64,000 nucleotides of DNA from Nissabacter sp. SGAir0207 (GTDB lineage Bacteria > Pseudomonadota > Gammaproteobacteria > Enterobacterales > Enterobacteriaceae). The stretch lies in NCBI RefSeq assembly GCF_005491205.1, contig NZ_CP028035.1:1612001-1676000 (forward strand). Direction: 5' to 3'. Below, piece after piece: positions 27,767 to 36,613 of the stretch (position 1 is its first letter; each line of letters opens with the position of its first letter). The notes under the pieces are model-generated. The model did not search any database, had not been told where the DNA came from, and saw only the letters and a list, made by a program, of their open reading frames with translations. The position numbers and the translations under genes were made by a program.

Positions 27767-27838
27767 GCGCCGCCTGCCCAACAGGTCTGCGCCCTCGGAG
27801 TTCCGCCCCTTAAAAGCAACACATTAGCGGAATTTTAT

Positions 27839-28351
27839 ATGCCAGGTACATCTGTTAAAAAACGGCCGCTGAGCCGTTACCTTAAAGACTACAAACACAG
27901 CCAGACTCACTGCTCCCAATGCGCCAAGCACCTTGACCGGATGGCGCTGGTCTTTCGTGGGCAGATCATCAATAAAGAAGCCATCGCCGGCATGGACCAG
28001 CTGATCGACGATCAGGTGTGGCTGAAGCTACAGGACGAGCTGATGGCGTTGTGCCGCTTTTGCAGCGAGATCTCCTGCAACAGCAACCCGGAGTATTTCG
28101 ACATCAAGGCGTTCAAGCAGTACCTGTTTGAGCAGACCGAGATGAGCCACAGCACGGTGCGCGAGTACGTGGTGCGCCTGCGCCGCCTCGACGAGATGCT
28201 GATTGCCCGCAACTACCCGCGCGAGCGCATCAGCGGCGACAGCATCCACCAGCGGATCATTGAGGACTTGCCGGACGCTGGCCACAATAACTACCGCATC
28301 GCCCTGCGCAAATATGACCAGTACCTCGCGTGGCAGAGCCAGCCGCGCTGA
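27839..28351 (+). CDS. fliZ: Flagellar regulator FliZ
   Basis: A 170-aa protein similar to enterobacterial FliZ throughout. The core-binding-like domain contains FDIKAFKQYLFEQTEMSHST and VREYVVRLRRLDEMLIARNY, the alpha-helical DNA recognition part related to tyrosine recombinase N-terminal domains. FliZ antagonises RpoS-dependent promoters and supports class 2 expression. It is 72 bases downstream of fliA and ends in a terminator. It shares this window with an IraP-like protein, which acts in the opposite direction on RpoS output. Confidence 0.96.
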   Translation: MPGTSVKKRPLSRYLKDYKHSQTHCSQCAKHLDRMALVFRGQIINKEAIAGMDQLIDDQVWLKLQDELMALCRFCSEISCNSNPEYFDIKAFKQYLFEQTEMSHSTVREYVVRLRRLDEMLIARNYPRERISGDSIHQRIIEDLPDAGHNNYRIALRKYDQYLAWQSQPR

Positions 28352-28359
28352 CCACTTAA

Positions 28360-28388
28360 GGCCCGGCCACCCCAGCCGGGCCTTTCAT
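28360..28388 (+). terminator. Terminator after fliZ
   Basis: Perfect 8-bp stem GGCCCGGC / GCCGGGCC with a 7-base loop, then TTTCATTT. Confidence 0.88.
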
Positions 28389-28511
28389 TTGTGCCGCTAA
28401 TGGGTGTAATCGGCCAAATCAATCACGATTGCGTCCCGCAACGGGTGATTGTTACAGAAACATCTGCTAGATCTATAGGTTGTATCTCGACACTTTCCTA
28501 AGGGGAACCGG

Positions 28512-29537
28512 GTGAGCAACCTCTCCACACCATCTTACCGTTATCTGAGTGACCAACTGGCCGCCGTGCCGCGCCTTGATCTGGTCGGCCCCGCCACGCC
28601 GCTGGAGCGGCTCGACCGCCTCTCGGACTATCTGGGCCATGAGATCTACATCAAGCGCGACGACACCACGCCGATGGCGCTGGGCGGCAACAAGCTGCGC
28701 AAGCTGGAGTTTCTGGCCGCTGACGCGCTGCGCGAGGGGGCCGATACGCTGGTGACCGCCGGTGCCATCCAGTCCAACCATGTGCGCCAGACAGCGGCGG
28801 TGGCTGCGCGCCTCGGCCTGCACTGTGTGGCGCTGCTGGAGAACCCGTTCGCCGCCGGTGGCTACCAGCCCGGCGACAACTACCTCGCCAACGGCAACCG
28901 CCGGCTGCTCGATCTCTTCAACACCGAAGTGGTGATGTGCGACGCGCTGCATGACCCGCAGGCGCAGTTGCGGGACGAGGCGGAGCGGCTGGAGGCGCAG
29001 GGCTTCCGCCCCTACGTCATCCCGGTGGGCGGCTCCAATGACCTCGGTGGGCTGGGCTACGTGCAGTGCGCGCTGGAGATTGCCGACCAAGGGCAGCAGG
29101 TGGCGTTTGGCAGCGTGGTGGTGGCCTCCGGCAGCGCCGGTACCCACGCCGGGCTGGCGGTCGGCCTGCAACAACTGATGCCGGAGACGGCGCTGATTGG
29201 TGTGACGGTCTCGCGCAAGGCGCAGGATCAGCGCCCCAAGGTCGAGACGCTGCAACAGGCGATCGCCGCCCGGCTGGGGCTGACGGACGCGCCCGCGCCG
29301 ATCACCCTGTGGGACGAGTACTTCGCGCCGCAGTATGGCGAGCCGAACGAGGAAGGGATGGCGGCGATCAAGCTGCTCGCCTCGCAGGAGGGGATCCTGC
29401 TGGACCCGGTCTACAGCGGCAAGGCGATGGCCGGGCTGATTGATGGTCTGGCGCGCAAGCGCTTTGCCAGCGGGCCGATCCTGTTTGTGCATACCGGCGG
29501 CGCGCCGGCGCTGTTTGCCTATCCACCGGCGGTGTGA
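28512..29537 (+). CDS. dcyD: D-cysteine desulfhydrase
   Basis: A 341-aa PLP enzyme of the ACC-deaminase/DcyD family that converts D-cysteine to pyruvate, sulfide and ammonia. The PLP lysine lies in [19 protein letters not shown] (about K61). [19 protein letters not shown] and the phosphate-binding [19 protein letters not shown] are typical. The start is GTG at 28512 after AAGGGGAA. It lies beside the cystine transporter, as in E. coli (yedO, now dcyD), which fits scavenging of sulfur amino acids. Confidence 0.96.
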   Translation: MSNLSTPSYRYLSDQLAAVPRLDLVGPATPLERLDRLSDYLGHEIYIKRDDTTPMALGGNKLRKLEFLAADALREGADTLVTAGAIQSNHVRQTAAVAARLGLHCVALLENPFAAGGYQPGDNYLANGNRRLLDLFNTEVVMCDALHDPQAQLRDEAERLEAQGFRPYVIPVGGSNDLGGLGYVQCALEIADQGQQVAFGSVVVASGSAGTHAGLAVGLQQLMPETALIGVTVSRKAQDQRPKVETLQQAIAARLGLTDAPAPITLWDEYFAPQYGEPNEEGMAAIKLLASQEGILLDPVYSGKAMAGLIDGLARKRFASGPILFVHTGGAPALFAYPPAV

Positions 29538-29647
29538 CAGGCTCGCTTATGCCATTCAGGACTAAGCATAAGGTGATTCATTCCTGTTAACCGGGACACC
29601 AAGTGATAACATCCTGAAAATAATAAACTGATTGATAAGGGGTACGT

Positions 29648-30445
29648 ATGGGTTTTTCCGCATTTCGTCGCAACCTGCTGTTGGGTATGGTGGCTGTCAC
29701 ACTGACCGGTGGCGTGGTGAGCAATACCCTCGCCGCTGACCTGCTGGACAAGGTCAAGCAGCGCGGATCGCTGGTGGTCGGGCTGGAGGGGACTTACCCG
29801 CCGTTCAGCTTCCAGGGTGAAGATGGCAAGCTGACCGGTTTTGAAGTGGAGTTCGCCCAGTCGCTGGCGCAGCATCTGGGCGTGCAGGCCAAGCTGTCAC
29901 CGACCAAGTGGGACGGTATGCTGGCCTCACTGGACTCTGGCCGCATCGACGTGGTGATCAATCAGGTCACGATTTCCGACGAGCGCAAGAAGAAGTACGA
30001 CTTCTCCACCCCGTACACTATTTCCGGCATCCAGACGCTGACCAAAAAGGGCAGCGAGGGCGGCATCACCAAGCCTGAGGATCTGAGTGGCAAGAAAGTG
30101 GGCGTGGGTCTGGGCAGCAACTACGAGCAGTGGCTGCGTGAGAACGTGAAGGGCGTGGACATCCGTACCTATGACGATGACCCGACCAAATACCAGGATC
30201 TGCGCTTTGGCCGCGTTGACGCCATTCTGGTAGACCGTCTGGCGGCGCTGGATCTGGTGAAGAAGACCGGCAACACCATGGCGGTGGCAGGCCCGGCCTT
30301 CTCCCGTCTGGAGTCGGGCGTGGCGCTGCGCAAGAACAACCCGCAGCTGCTGGCCGCCATCGACAAGGCCATTGCTGACATGCAGCAGGATGGCTCCCTG
30401 AGCAAAATCTCCGAGAAGTGGTTCGGCGCTGACGTCACCAAGTAA
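29648..30445 (+). CDS. tcyJ: Cystine ABC transporter substrate-binding protein
   Basis: A 265-aa periplasmic binding protein (formerly FliY) with a signal peptide ending LAADLLDK near residue 29. SLVVGLEGTYPPFSFQGEDG and GKLTGFEVEFAQSLAQHLGV are standard for family 3 amino-acid binding proteins. It binds L-cystine for TcyL/TcyN. First gene of tcyJ-tcyL-tcyN, with a hairpin after it that likely lowers expression of the downstream genes. Confidence 0.96.
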   Translation: MGFSAFRRNLLLGMVAVTLTGGVVSNTLAADLLDKVKQRGSLVVGLEGTYPPFSFQGEDGKLTGFEVEFAQSLAQHLGVQAKLSPTKWDGMLASLDSGRIDVVINQVTISDERKKKYDFSTPYTISGIQTLTKKGSEGGITKPEDLSGKKVGVGLGSNYEQWLRENVKGVDIRTYDDDPTKYQDLRFGRVDAILVDRLAALDLVKKTGNTMAVAGPAFSRLESGVALRKNNPQLLAAIDKAIADMQQDGSLSKISEKWFGADVTK

Positions 30446-30452
30446 CCCCCGC

Positions 30453-30478
30453 GCCGGCGAGCGATCGCCGGCCCGTTT
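30453..30478 (+). terminator. Intra-operon hairpin between tcyJ and tcyL
   Basis: A perfect 8-bp stem GCCGGCGA / TCGCCGGC with a GCGA loop, followed by CCGTTTT. In binding-protein operons such a hairpin commonly stabilises the first message or partly terminates transcription, leaving the binding protein in excess. Confidence 0.7.
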
Positions 30479-30516
30479 TCCACCTCCGGCGCGCGGCGCC
30501 GTCAGGGTCTGCACAT

Positions 30517-31179
30517 ATGCAAGAAAGTATTCAACTGGTGCTGGATTCCGCACCTTTTTTATTGAAGGGTACCCTGTTCACCCTTCAGCTCAGCATCGGC
30601 GGCATGGCCTTTGGTCTGGCGCTGGGCTTTTTGCTGGCGCTGATGCGCCTCTCCCGCTTCTGGCCGCTGGCCTGGCTGTCACGGATCTACGTCTCCATCT
30701 TCCGCGGCACCCCGCTGATCGCCCAGCTGTTCATGATCTACTACGGCCTGCCGCAGTTCGGCATTGAGCTGGACCCGATTCCGGCGGCGCTGATTGGCCT
30801 GTCGCTTAACACCGCCGCCTACACCTCCGAGACGCTGCGCGCCGCCATCTCCTCGATTGAGAAGGGGCAGTGGGAGGCCGCCGCCAGCATCGGCATGACG
30901 CCGTGGCAAACCCTGCGCCGGGTGATCCTGCCGCAGGCGGCGCGCACCGCCTTGCCGCCGCTCGGCAACAGCTTCATCAGTCTGGTGAAGGACACCTCGC
31001 TGGCCGCCACCATCCAGGTGCCGGAGCTGTTCCGTCAGGCGCAGTTGATCACCTCGCGCACCTTTGAGGTGTTCACCATGTATCTGGCCGCCTCCCTGAT
31101 CTACTGGGTGCTGGCCACTGTGCTTTCGGCCTTGCAGAACCGCCTTGAGGCCCGCGCCAACCGACAGGATCAGGAGTAA
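30517..31179 (+). CDS. tcyL: Cystine ABC transporter permease
   Basis: A 220-aa inner-membrane permease (formerly YecS) of the His/Glu/Gln/Arg ABC family with about five helices. The EAA loop reads EAAASIGMTPWQTLRRVILP, the contact site for the ATPase. It works with TcyJ and TcyN in high-affinity cystine import. It ends 2 bases before tcyN. Confidence 0.97.
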   Translation: MQESIQLVLDSAPFLLKGTLFTLQLSIGGMAFGLALGFLLALMRLSRFWPLAWLSRIYVSIFRGTPLIAQLFMIYYGLPQFGIELDPIPAALIGLSLNTAAYTSETLRAAISSIEKGQWEAAASIGMTPWQTLRRVILPQAARTALPPLGNSFISLVKDTSLAATIQVPELFRQAQLITSRTFEVFTMYLAASLIYWVLATVLSALQNRLEARANRQDQE

Positions 31180-31181
31180 CC

Positions 31182-31934
31182 ATGAGTACCATCGATGTCA
31201 AAAACCTGACCAAGGCCTTCAAGGGCAACACGGTACTGCATGGGATCGACCTGTCAGTCAACGCCGGTGAAGTGGTGGCGATCATCGGGCCGAGTGGCTC
31301 GGGCAAGACCACGCTGTTGCGCAGCATCAACCTGCTGGAGACGCCGGATGGCGGCACCATCCAGGTGGGCAACATCACCATCGACGGCAGCCAGCCGCTG
31401 AGCCGCCAGAAGGCGCAGGTACGTGCGCTGCGCCAGCAGGTGGGCTTTGTGTTCCAGAACTTCAACCTGTTCCCGCACCGCTCGGTGCTGGAGAACATCA
31501 TTGAGGGGCCGGTGATTGTGAAGGGCGAGAAGCGCGCCGAGGCGGAGCAGCGGGCGCGCGAATTGCTGGCGAAAGTGGGGCTGAGCGGCAAGGAGAGTGC
31601 CTACCCGCGCCGCCTCTCCGGCGGCCAGCAGCAGCGGGTGGCCATCGCCCGCGCGCTGGCGATGCGCCCGGAGGTGATCCTGTTTGATGAGCCGACCTCG
31701 GCGCTTGACCCGGAGCTGGTGGGCGAGGTGCTGAACACCATCCGCGCGCTGGCGCAGGAGCACCGCACCATGGTGATCGTCACCCATGAGATGAGCTTTG
31801 CCCGCGACGTAGCGGATCGCGCCATCTTTATGGACAACGGCCGCATCGTGGAGCAAGGGCCGGCCAAGGCGCTGTTTACCAGCCCGCAGCAGGCGCGCAC
31901 CCGCCAGTTCCTCGACAAGTTCCTGAACTCGTAA
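31182..31934 (+). CDS. tcyN: Cystine ABC transporter ATP-binding protein
   Basis: A 250-aa ABC ATPase (formerly YecC). Walker A is GPSGSGKT (residues 36-43), with the Q-loop in GFVFQNFNLFPH, the signature LSGGQQQRVAIARAL, Walker B VILFDEPTSALDPEL and the switch His in VTHEMSF. Last gene of the transporter operon. Confidence 0.98.
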   Translation: MSTIDVKNLTKAFKGNTVLHGIDLSVNAGEVVAIIGPSGSGKTTLLRSINLLETPDGGTIQVGNITIDGSQPLSRQKAQVRALRQQVGFVFQNFNLFPHRSVLENIIEGPVIVKGEKRAEAEQRARELLAKVGLSGKESAYPRRLSGGQQQRVAIARALAMRPEVILFDEPTSALDPELVGEVLNTIRALAQEHRTMVIVTHEMSFARDVADRAIFMDNGRIVEQGPAKALFTSPQQARTRQFLDKFLNS

Positions 31935-31943
31935 CGCCCGGCG

Positions 31944-31978
31944 AAAAAAAGGGGAACCCAGTGGGTTCCCCTTTTTAT
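31944..31978. terminator. Bidirectional terminator between tcyN and putA
   Basis: A long stem, GGGGAACCC with GGGTTCCCC, is extended by the flanking A run on the left and T run on the right. It serves both convergent genes. Confidence 0.93.
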
Positions 31979-31993
31979 TGGCTGATGCCTGGC

Positions 31994-34900
31994 TTAGCCG
32001 ATGGTCATCAGGTTGGCGTTGCCGCCCGCGGCCGCGGTGTTGACGGAGAGCGAACGCTCCAGCAACAGGCGCTCCAGCAGCAGGTGGGTCTCGCCACGGG
32101 CGAAGCCCTGCACCGAGACAATCGCGCCAGCGCGTTTCGCCACATGCTCGCACAGGGCGCGCAGCTGGTCAGAGTCGCCGTGGTAGATCACCGCGTCATA
32201 GGCCGCGTTGTCCGACTGCCACTCTGGCGTGAAGTCGATACGCGCCCGCACCTCAGCCGGCAGGCGGCCAAACAGCGCACGCTGCATCTCACCCTCCGGC
32301 CACAGCGCACGGCTGCCCACGGCCAGCACACCCGCCAGTTGCGTCCAGGCGTCGTTCTCATCTTCCGCCAGACAGAGCACATGCTCGCGCGGCATCAGGG
32401 CGTAGGTGTTGCGCTCGCCCGTCGGGCCGGGCAGGGTGCGCACGGTGCCACCCTGCGCCCACTCGGCGTAGTGCTGGCAGAGTGCCGCCAGCGGCGACAT
32501 CTGCTGGCCCTGCGCCCAGGCGTGCAGCGCCTGCAACGGGGCCTGCAACGGCGCGCGGGCGCTGCTGTCGAGGGCCAGTTGCTGATCCTGACGCGACAGG
32601 GTGCGGTGCACCGCGTCGTCCGGACGGCTGGAGAGCAGGCGGTAGAGGTAGAGCGGGCCGCCCGCCTTCGGGCCGGTGCCGGAGAGGCCCTCGCCACCGA
32701 ACGGCTGCACGCCGACCACTGCGCCCACCATGTTGCGGTTGACGTAGAGGTTACCCACCTTCGCCTTGCTGGTGACGCGGGCGATGGTCTCGTCGATGCG
32801 GGTATGCACGCCGAGCGTCAGGCCATAACCGGCGGCGTTGATCTGGTCGATCAGGCCGTCGAGGTTCTGGCGGGAGTAGCGCACCACGTGCAGCACCGGG
32901 CCAAAGATCTCGCGCTTCAGCTCGTCAAAGCTCTCCAGCTCAATCAGCGTCGGCTTGACGAAGGTGCCGGTTGGCCACTCCTTCTCATCCTGCGCATTGG
33001 CGCGCGCCGCCTGATAGACCTTGCGGCCCTTGGCGCGCATCGCATTGATGTGCTTCTCAATGTTGGCCTTGGCCTCGGCGTCAATCACCGGGCCGACGTC
33101 CGTGGAGAGGCGCTCCGGGTTGCCCATGCGGCACTCGGCCATCGCGCCACGCAGCATCTCCAGCGTGCGGTCGGCCACTTCGTCCTGCACGCAGAGCACG
33201 CGCAGGGCGGAGCAGCGCTGGCCGGCGCTGTCAAAGGCGGAGGCCACCACGTCAGTCACCACCTGCTCGGTCAGCGCCGAGGAGTCAACGATCATCGCGT
33301 TCAGGCCGCCGGTTTCGGCGATCAGCGGCGTCGGGCGGCCCTGCGGGTCGAGGCGTCCGGCAATATTGCGTTGCAGCAGCGCCGCCACTTCGGTGGAGCC
33401 GGTGAACATCACGCCGCGCACGCGGGCATCATTCACCAGCGCCGCGCCAACGGTGGCACCGTCACCCGGCAGCAGTTGCAGCACGCCCGCCGGAACGCCA
33501 GCTTCGTGCAGCAGCTTCACCGCCAGCATGGCGATCAGCGGGGTCTGCTCCGCCGGTTTCGCCAGCACGCTGTTACCAGCCGCCAGCGCGGCGGCAATCT
33601 GGCCGGTAAAGATCGCCAGCGGGAAGTTCCACGGGCTGATACAGACCACCGGGCCAAGCGGGCGGTGGCTGTCATTGGCAAAGTCCTGCTCAATCAGGCC
33701 TGCGTAGTAGTGCAGGAAGTCAACGGCCTCACGCACCTCGGCGATGGCGTTGCTGAAGGTCTTGCCCGCTTCGCGCACCAGCACGCCCAGCAGGTTCTGC
33801 ATCTGCGCTTCCATCAGTTCGGCGGCGCGCACCAGAATGGCGGCACGCTCCTCCGGCGGGGTAGCGAACCAGATTGGGCCAGCGTCAGCAGAGGCGTCCA
33901 GCGCGCGGCCAATCTCGGCCGGGGTCGCTTCGCGCACGCTGCCTACCACGTCACGCGGCTCGGCCGGGTTGATCACCGGCTGGGCCTCGCCCGCGTCTTT
34001 CTCAGCATCGATCAGCGGCTCGGCCTGCAACGGATGGGCGGCCGTGCTGAGCAGGGCGCTGGAGAGCGATGCCAGACGGTGTTCGTTGGCCAGATCCAGG
34101 CCCGCGGAGTTGACGCGCTCGTCGCCATACAGTTCACGCGGCAGCGGAATGCGCGGGTGCGGCAGGCCCATCTGGCCCTCTTGTGCCGCCAGCCCCTCCA
34201 CGGCGCTCACCGGATCGGCCACCAGCTCCTCCAGCGGCAGGGTGGCATCCGCGATGCGGTTAACGAACGAGGTGTTGGCCCCGTTCTCCAGCAGGCGGCG
34301 CACCAGATAGGCGAGCAGCGTTTCGTGGGTGCCCACCGGCGCATAGATACGGCATGGACGGTTCAGCTTGCCGTCGGCCACCTTGCCCACCACCTGCTCG
34401 TACAGCGGTTCGCCCATGCCGTGCAGGCACTGGAACTCATACTGGCCGGGGTAGTAGTTGTTACCCGCGAGGTGATAGATCGCCGCCAGCGTGTGGGCGT
34501 TGTGGGTAGCGAACTGCGGGTAGATCAGGTTCGGCACCGAGAGCAGCTTGCGGGCGCAGGCCAGGTAGGAGACATCGGTGTAGACCTTGCGGGTGTAGAC
34601 CGGGTAGCCCTCGAGGCCATCCATCTGCGCGCGCTTGATCTCGCTGTCCCAGTAGGCACCCTTCACCAGACGGATCATCAGGCGGCGGCGGCTGCGGCCA
34701 GCGAGGTCAATCAGTGAGTCGATCACAAACGGGCAGCGCTTCTGGTAGGCCTGAATCACGAAGCCAATGCCATGCCAGCCAGCCAGCTGCGGTTCGAAGC
34801 AGAGTTTCTCCAGCAGGTCGAGGGAGATCTCCAGACGGTCAGCCTCTTCGGCGTCAATGTTGATGCCGATGTCATATTTGCGCGCTTGCAGGGTCAGCGC

Positions 34901-35962
34901 CAGCAGGCGCGGGTAGAGCTCTTCCATCACGCGCTCGTACTGGGCGCGGCTGTAGCGCGGGTGCAGCGCCGACAGCTTGATGGAGATGCCGGGGCCTTCA
35001 TAGATGCCACGGCCATTGGAGGCCTTGCCAATCGCATGGATCGCCTGCTGGTAGGAGGCGAGGTACGCCTGCGCGTCCGCCTCGGTCAGCGCCGCCTCAC
35101 CCAGCATGTCGTAGGAGTAGCGGAAGCCGCGCTCCTCCAGCTTGCGGGCATTGGCCAGCGCCTCGGCGATGGTTTCGCCGGTCACGAACTGCTCGCCCAT
35201 CAGGCGCATCGCCATGTCCACGCCCTTGCGGATCAGCGGCTCGCCGCTCTTGCCGATGATGCGGTTCAGGGAGCGGGAGAGGTTGGCCTCATTATGGGTA
35301 GAGACCAGACGGCCGGTGAACAGCAGGCCCCAGGTGGCGGCGTTAACGAACAGCGAGGAGCTGCGGCCGACGTGGGAGTGCCAGTTGCCGTTGCTGATCT
35401 TGTCACGGATCAGCGCGTCACGCGTCGCCTTGTCCGGGATACGCAGCAGCGCCTCCGCCAGACACATCAGCGCCACGCCCTCTTGTGAGGAGAGGGAGAA
35501 CTCCTGAAGCAGCCCTTGCACCATTCCGGCGCGTCCACTTGCACCTTTTTGGTGCCTCAGCTTCTCGGCGATGCGATAGGCGAGCTGGTGGGTGGAGTCT
35601 GCCAACGCCGCGGGCAGGCGTGCCTGCTCCAGCAACATAGGCACCGCCTCGGTCTCCGGGCGGCGATAGGCAGCGGTAATGGCCGAGCGGGTCACCGACT
35701 GCGGCAGGATCTGCTCAGCGAACTCCAGGAAGGGCTGCGGGGCCTCGCTGGTGGGCAGGGCAAATGCCTCTTCACCCTCCTGGCTTGGCGCGCCGGCCGC
35801 CGGGAATTCCGGCAGATCCTCGCCACTCTCCAGGCGCTCCAGATAGGTGAAAACTGCCTGTTTGATTAACCAATGCGGCGTGCGATCGATGCGTTGCGCG
35901 GCGGTTTTGATGCGATCGCGTGTTGCTTCGTCCAGCTTCACGCCCATAGTGGTAGTGCCCAT
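31994..35962 (-). CDS. putA: Trifunctional PutA: transcriptional repressor, proline dehydrogenase, glutamate-semialdehyde dehydrogenase
   Basis: A 1322-aa protein, equal in size to E. coli PutA (1320). Residues 1-47 form the ribbon-helix-helix DNA-binding domain (MGTTTMGVKLDEATRDRIKT). The FAD proline dehydrogenase barrel follows (about 260-610, with SIKLSALHPRY and RLVKGAYWDSEIKRAQMDGL). The aldehyde dehydrogenase (about 650-1120) has the catalytic Glu in AETGGLNAM and Cys in GQRCSALRVL. A C-terminal conserved domain ends the protein. It oxidises proline to glutamate at the membrane and represses put when proline is absent. It is divergent from putP. The 918-aa antisense frame over it is a GC-bias shadow. 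Confidence 0.98.
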   Translation of the reverse strand: MGTTTMGVKLDEATRDRIKTAAQRIDRTPHWLIKQAVFTYLERLESGEDLPEFPAAGAPSQEGEEAFALPTSEAPQPFLEFAEQILPQSVTRSAITAAYRRPETEAVPMLLEQARLPAALADSTHQLAYRIAEKLRHQKGASGRAGMVQGLLQEFSLSSQEGVALMCLAEALLRIPDKATRDALIRDKISNGNWHSHVGRSSSLFVNAATWGLLFTGRLVSTHNEANLSRSLNRIIGKSGEPLIRKGVDMAMRLMGEQFVTGETIAEALANARKLEERGFRYSYDMLGEAALTEADAQAYLASYQQAIHAIGKASNGRGIYEGPGISIKLSALHPRYSRAQYERVMEELYPRLLALTLQARKYDIGINIDAEEADRLEISLDLLEKLCFEPQLAGWHGIGFVIQAYQKRCPFVIDSLIDLAGRSRRRLMIRLVKGAYWDSEIKRAQMDGLEGYPVYTRKVYTDVSYLACARKLLSVPNLIYPQFATHNAHTLAAIYHLAGNNYYPGQYEFQCLHGMGEPLYEQVVGKVADGKLNRPCRIYAPVGTHETLLAYLVRRLLENGANTSFVNRIADATLPLEELVADPVSAVEGLAAQEGQMGLPHPRIPLPRELYGDERVNSAGLDLANEHRLASLSSALLSTAAHPLQAEPLIDAEKDAGEAQPVINPAEPRDVVGSVREATPAEIGRALDASADAGPIWFATPPEERAAILVRAAELMEAQMQNLLGVLVREAGKTFSNAIAEVREAVDFLHYYAGLIEQDFANDSHRPLGPVVCISPWNFPLAIFTGQIAAALAAGNSVLAKPAEQTPLIAMLAVKLLHEAGVPAGVLQLLPGDGATVGAALVNDARVRGVMFTGSTEVAALLQRNIAGRLDPQGRPTPLIAETGGLNAMIVDSSALTEQVVTDVVASAFDSAGQRCSALRVLCVQDEVADRTLEMLRGAMAECRMGNPERLSTDVGPVIDAEAKANIEKHINAMRAKGRKVYQAARANAQDEKEWPTGTFVKPTLIELESFDELKREIFGPVLHVVRYSRQNLDGLIDQINAAGYGLTLGVHTRIDETIARVTSKAKVGNLYVNRNMVGAVVGVQPFGGEGLSGTGPKAGGPLYLYRLLSSRPDDAVHRTLSRQDQQLALDSSARAPLQAPLQALHAWAQGQQMSPLAALCQHYAEWAQGGTVRTLPGPTGERNTYALMPREHVLCLAEDENDAWTQLAGVLAVGSRALWPEGEMQRALFGRLPAEVRARIDFTPEWQSDNAAYDAVIYHGDSDQLRALCEHVAKRAGAIVSVQGFARGETHLLLERLLLERSLSVNTAAAGGNANLMTIG

Positions 35963-35984
35963 GCCAACTGACTCCTGTAATTAA

Positions 35985-35990
35985 TGCAAC
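35985..35990. promoter_or_regulatory. PutA operator half-site near putA
   Basis: TGCAAC, the complement of the GTTGCA core recognised by the PutA ribbon-helix-helix domain, lies 23 bases upstream of the putA start. A single short motif, so the support is modest. Confidence 0.45.
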
Positions 35991-36084
35991 TGCTCTAAGG
36001 ATATGGTGCACGGGGCAGGGAAGGCCGCCCCGTTTGACGCATATGACAGTAACGCGCGCTGAGCATAGCGCCGCTGACCATCAT

Positions 36085-36102
36085 GTTGCAACTAAGTGCA
36101 AC
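36085..36102. promoter_or_regulatory. PutA operator (inverted GTTGCA pair)
   Basis: GTTGCA at 36085-36090 and its inverted partner TGCAAC at 36097-36102, separated by 6 bases, about 123-140 bases upstream of putA. GTTGCA is the established E. coli PutA recognition core, and a symmetric pair suits a dimeric repressor. Confidence 0.65.
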
Positions 36103-36613
36103 CCTGTTTTTGGTTTGTAAAACCATGCAGGATTCATGCCGCTTTTTACCCGAAATTTTGTTAACAAAATAACCAGGCACGAAAATTGCTAGGTTTTAGC
36201 CGCCTGCCGTTCGGGCGGCCGGGGAAAAGCGAAGCCCAGGCCCGGTGGGAGAAGGTGCGGGTACCACTGCTGCACTTTTGTTACAGCCTAAGGTGATACC
36301 GCGGAACGGCTATCCAGTACAACCGCTGGTTATTATTTGTGTGATGGAGCGTAAGCTTTATGTTTCTTGAATGTTAAATGACTTGGCGAACGCGACAGAC
36401 CTCATCTAGGATGGGCCGCGCCCCTGACCCCGGCAGTCATAAAAAGGGCAGGGTCGCAACCCGGATAGTCTGAAAGTTGACAAGGTTATACCCGATACCC
36501 CGTTCCGGTATCGCTTATGCCTGGCCGTCGCTCCGGCTGCCGGGAAACATGACAGGGCGTTTCACAGGGGTTACCCAGGTGAATACTCATGACAAAGTAC
36601 GTGGAGAATCTAC

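Larger units (their letters stand above)
35963..36613. promoter_or_regulatory. putA-putP intergenic control region
   Basis: 651 bp without a gene between the divergent putA and putP. It contains GTTGCA-type PutA half-sites (listed separately), a G+C-rich hairpin near 36200-36225 and A+T-rich stretches (36330-36380) likely to hold the putP promoter. In E. coli this region binds PutA, CRP and IHF; here I can point only to the PutA-like sites. Confidence 0.75.

Noticed and set aside
31961..34717. 918-codon plus-strand open frame
   Set aside because: It is antisense to putA, has no family similarity, and is Gln/His/Arg-rich, typical of a GC-bias shadow.
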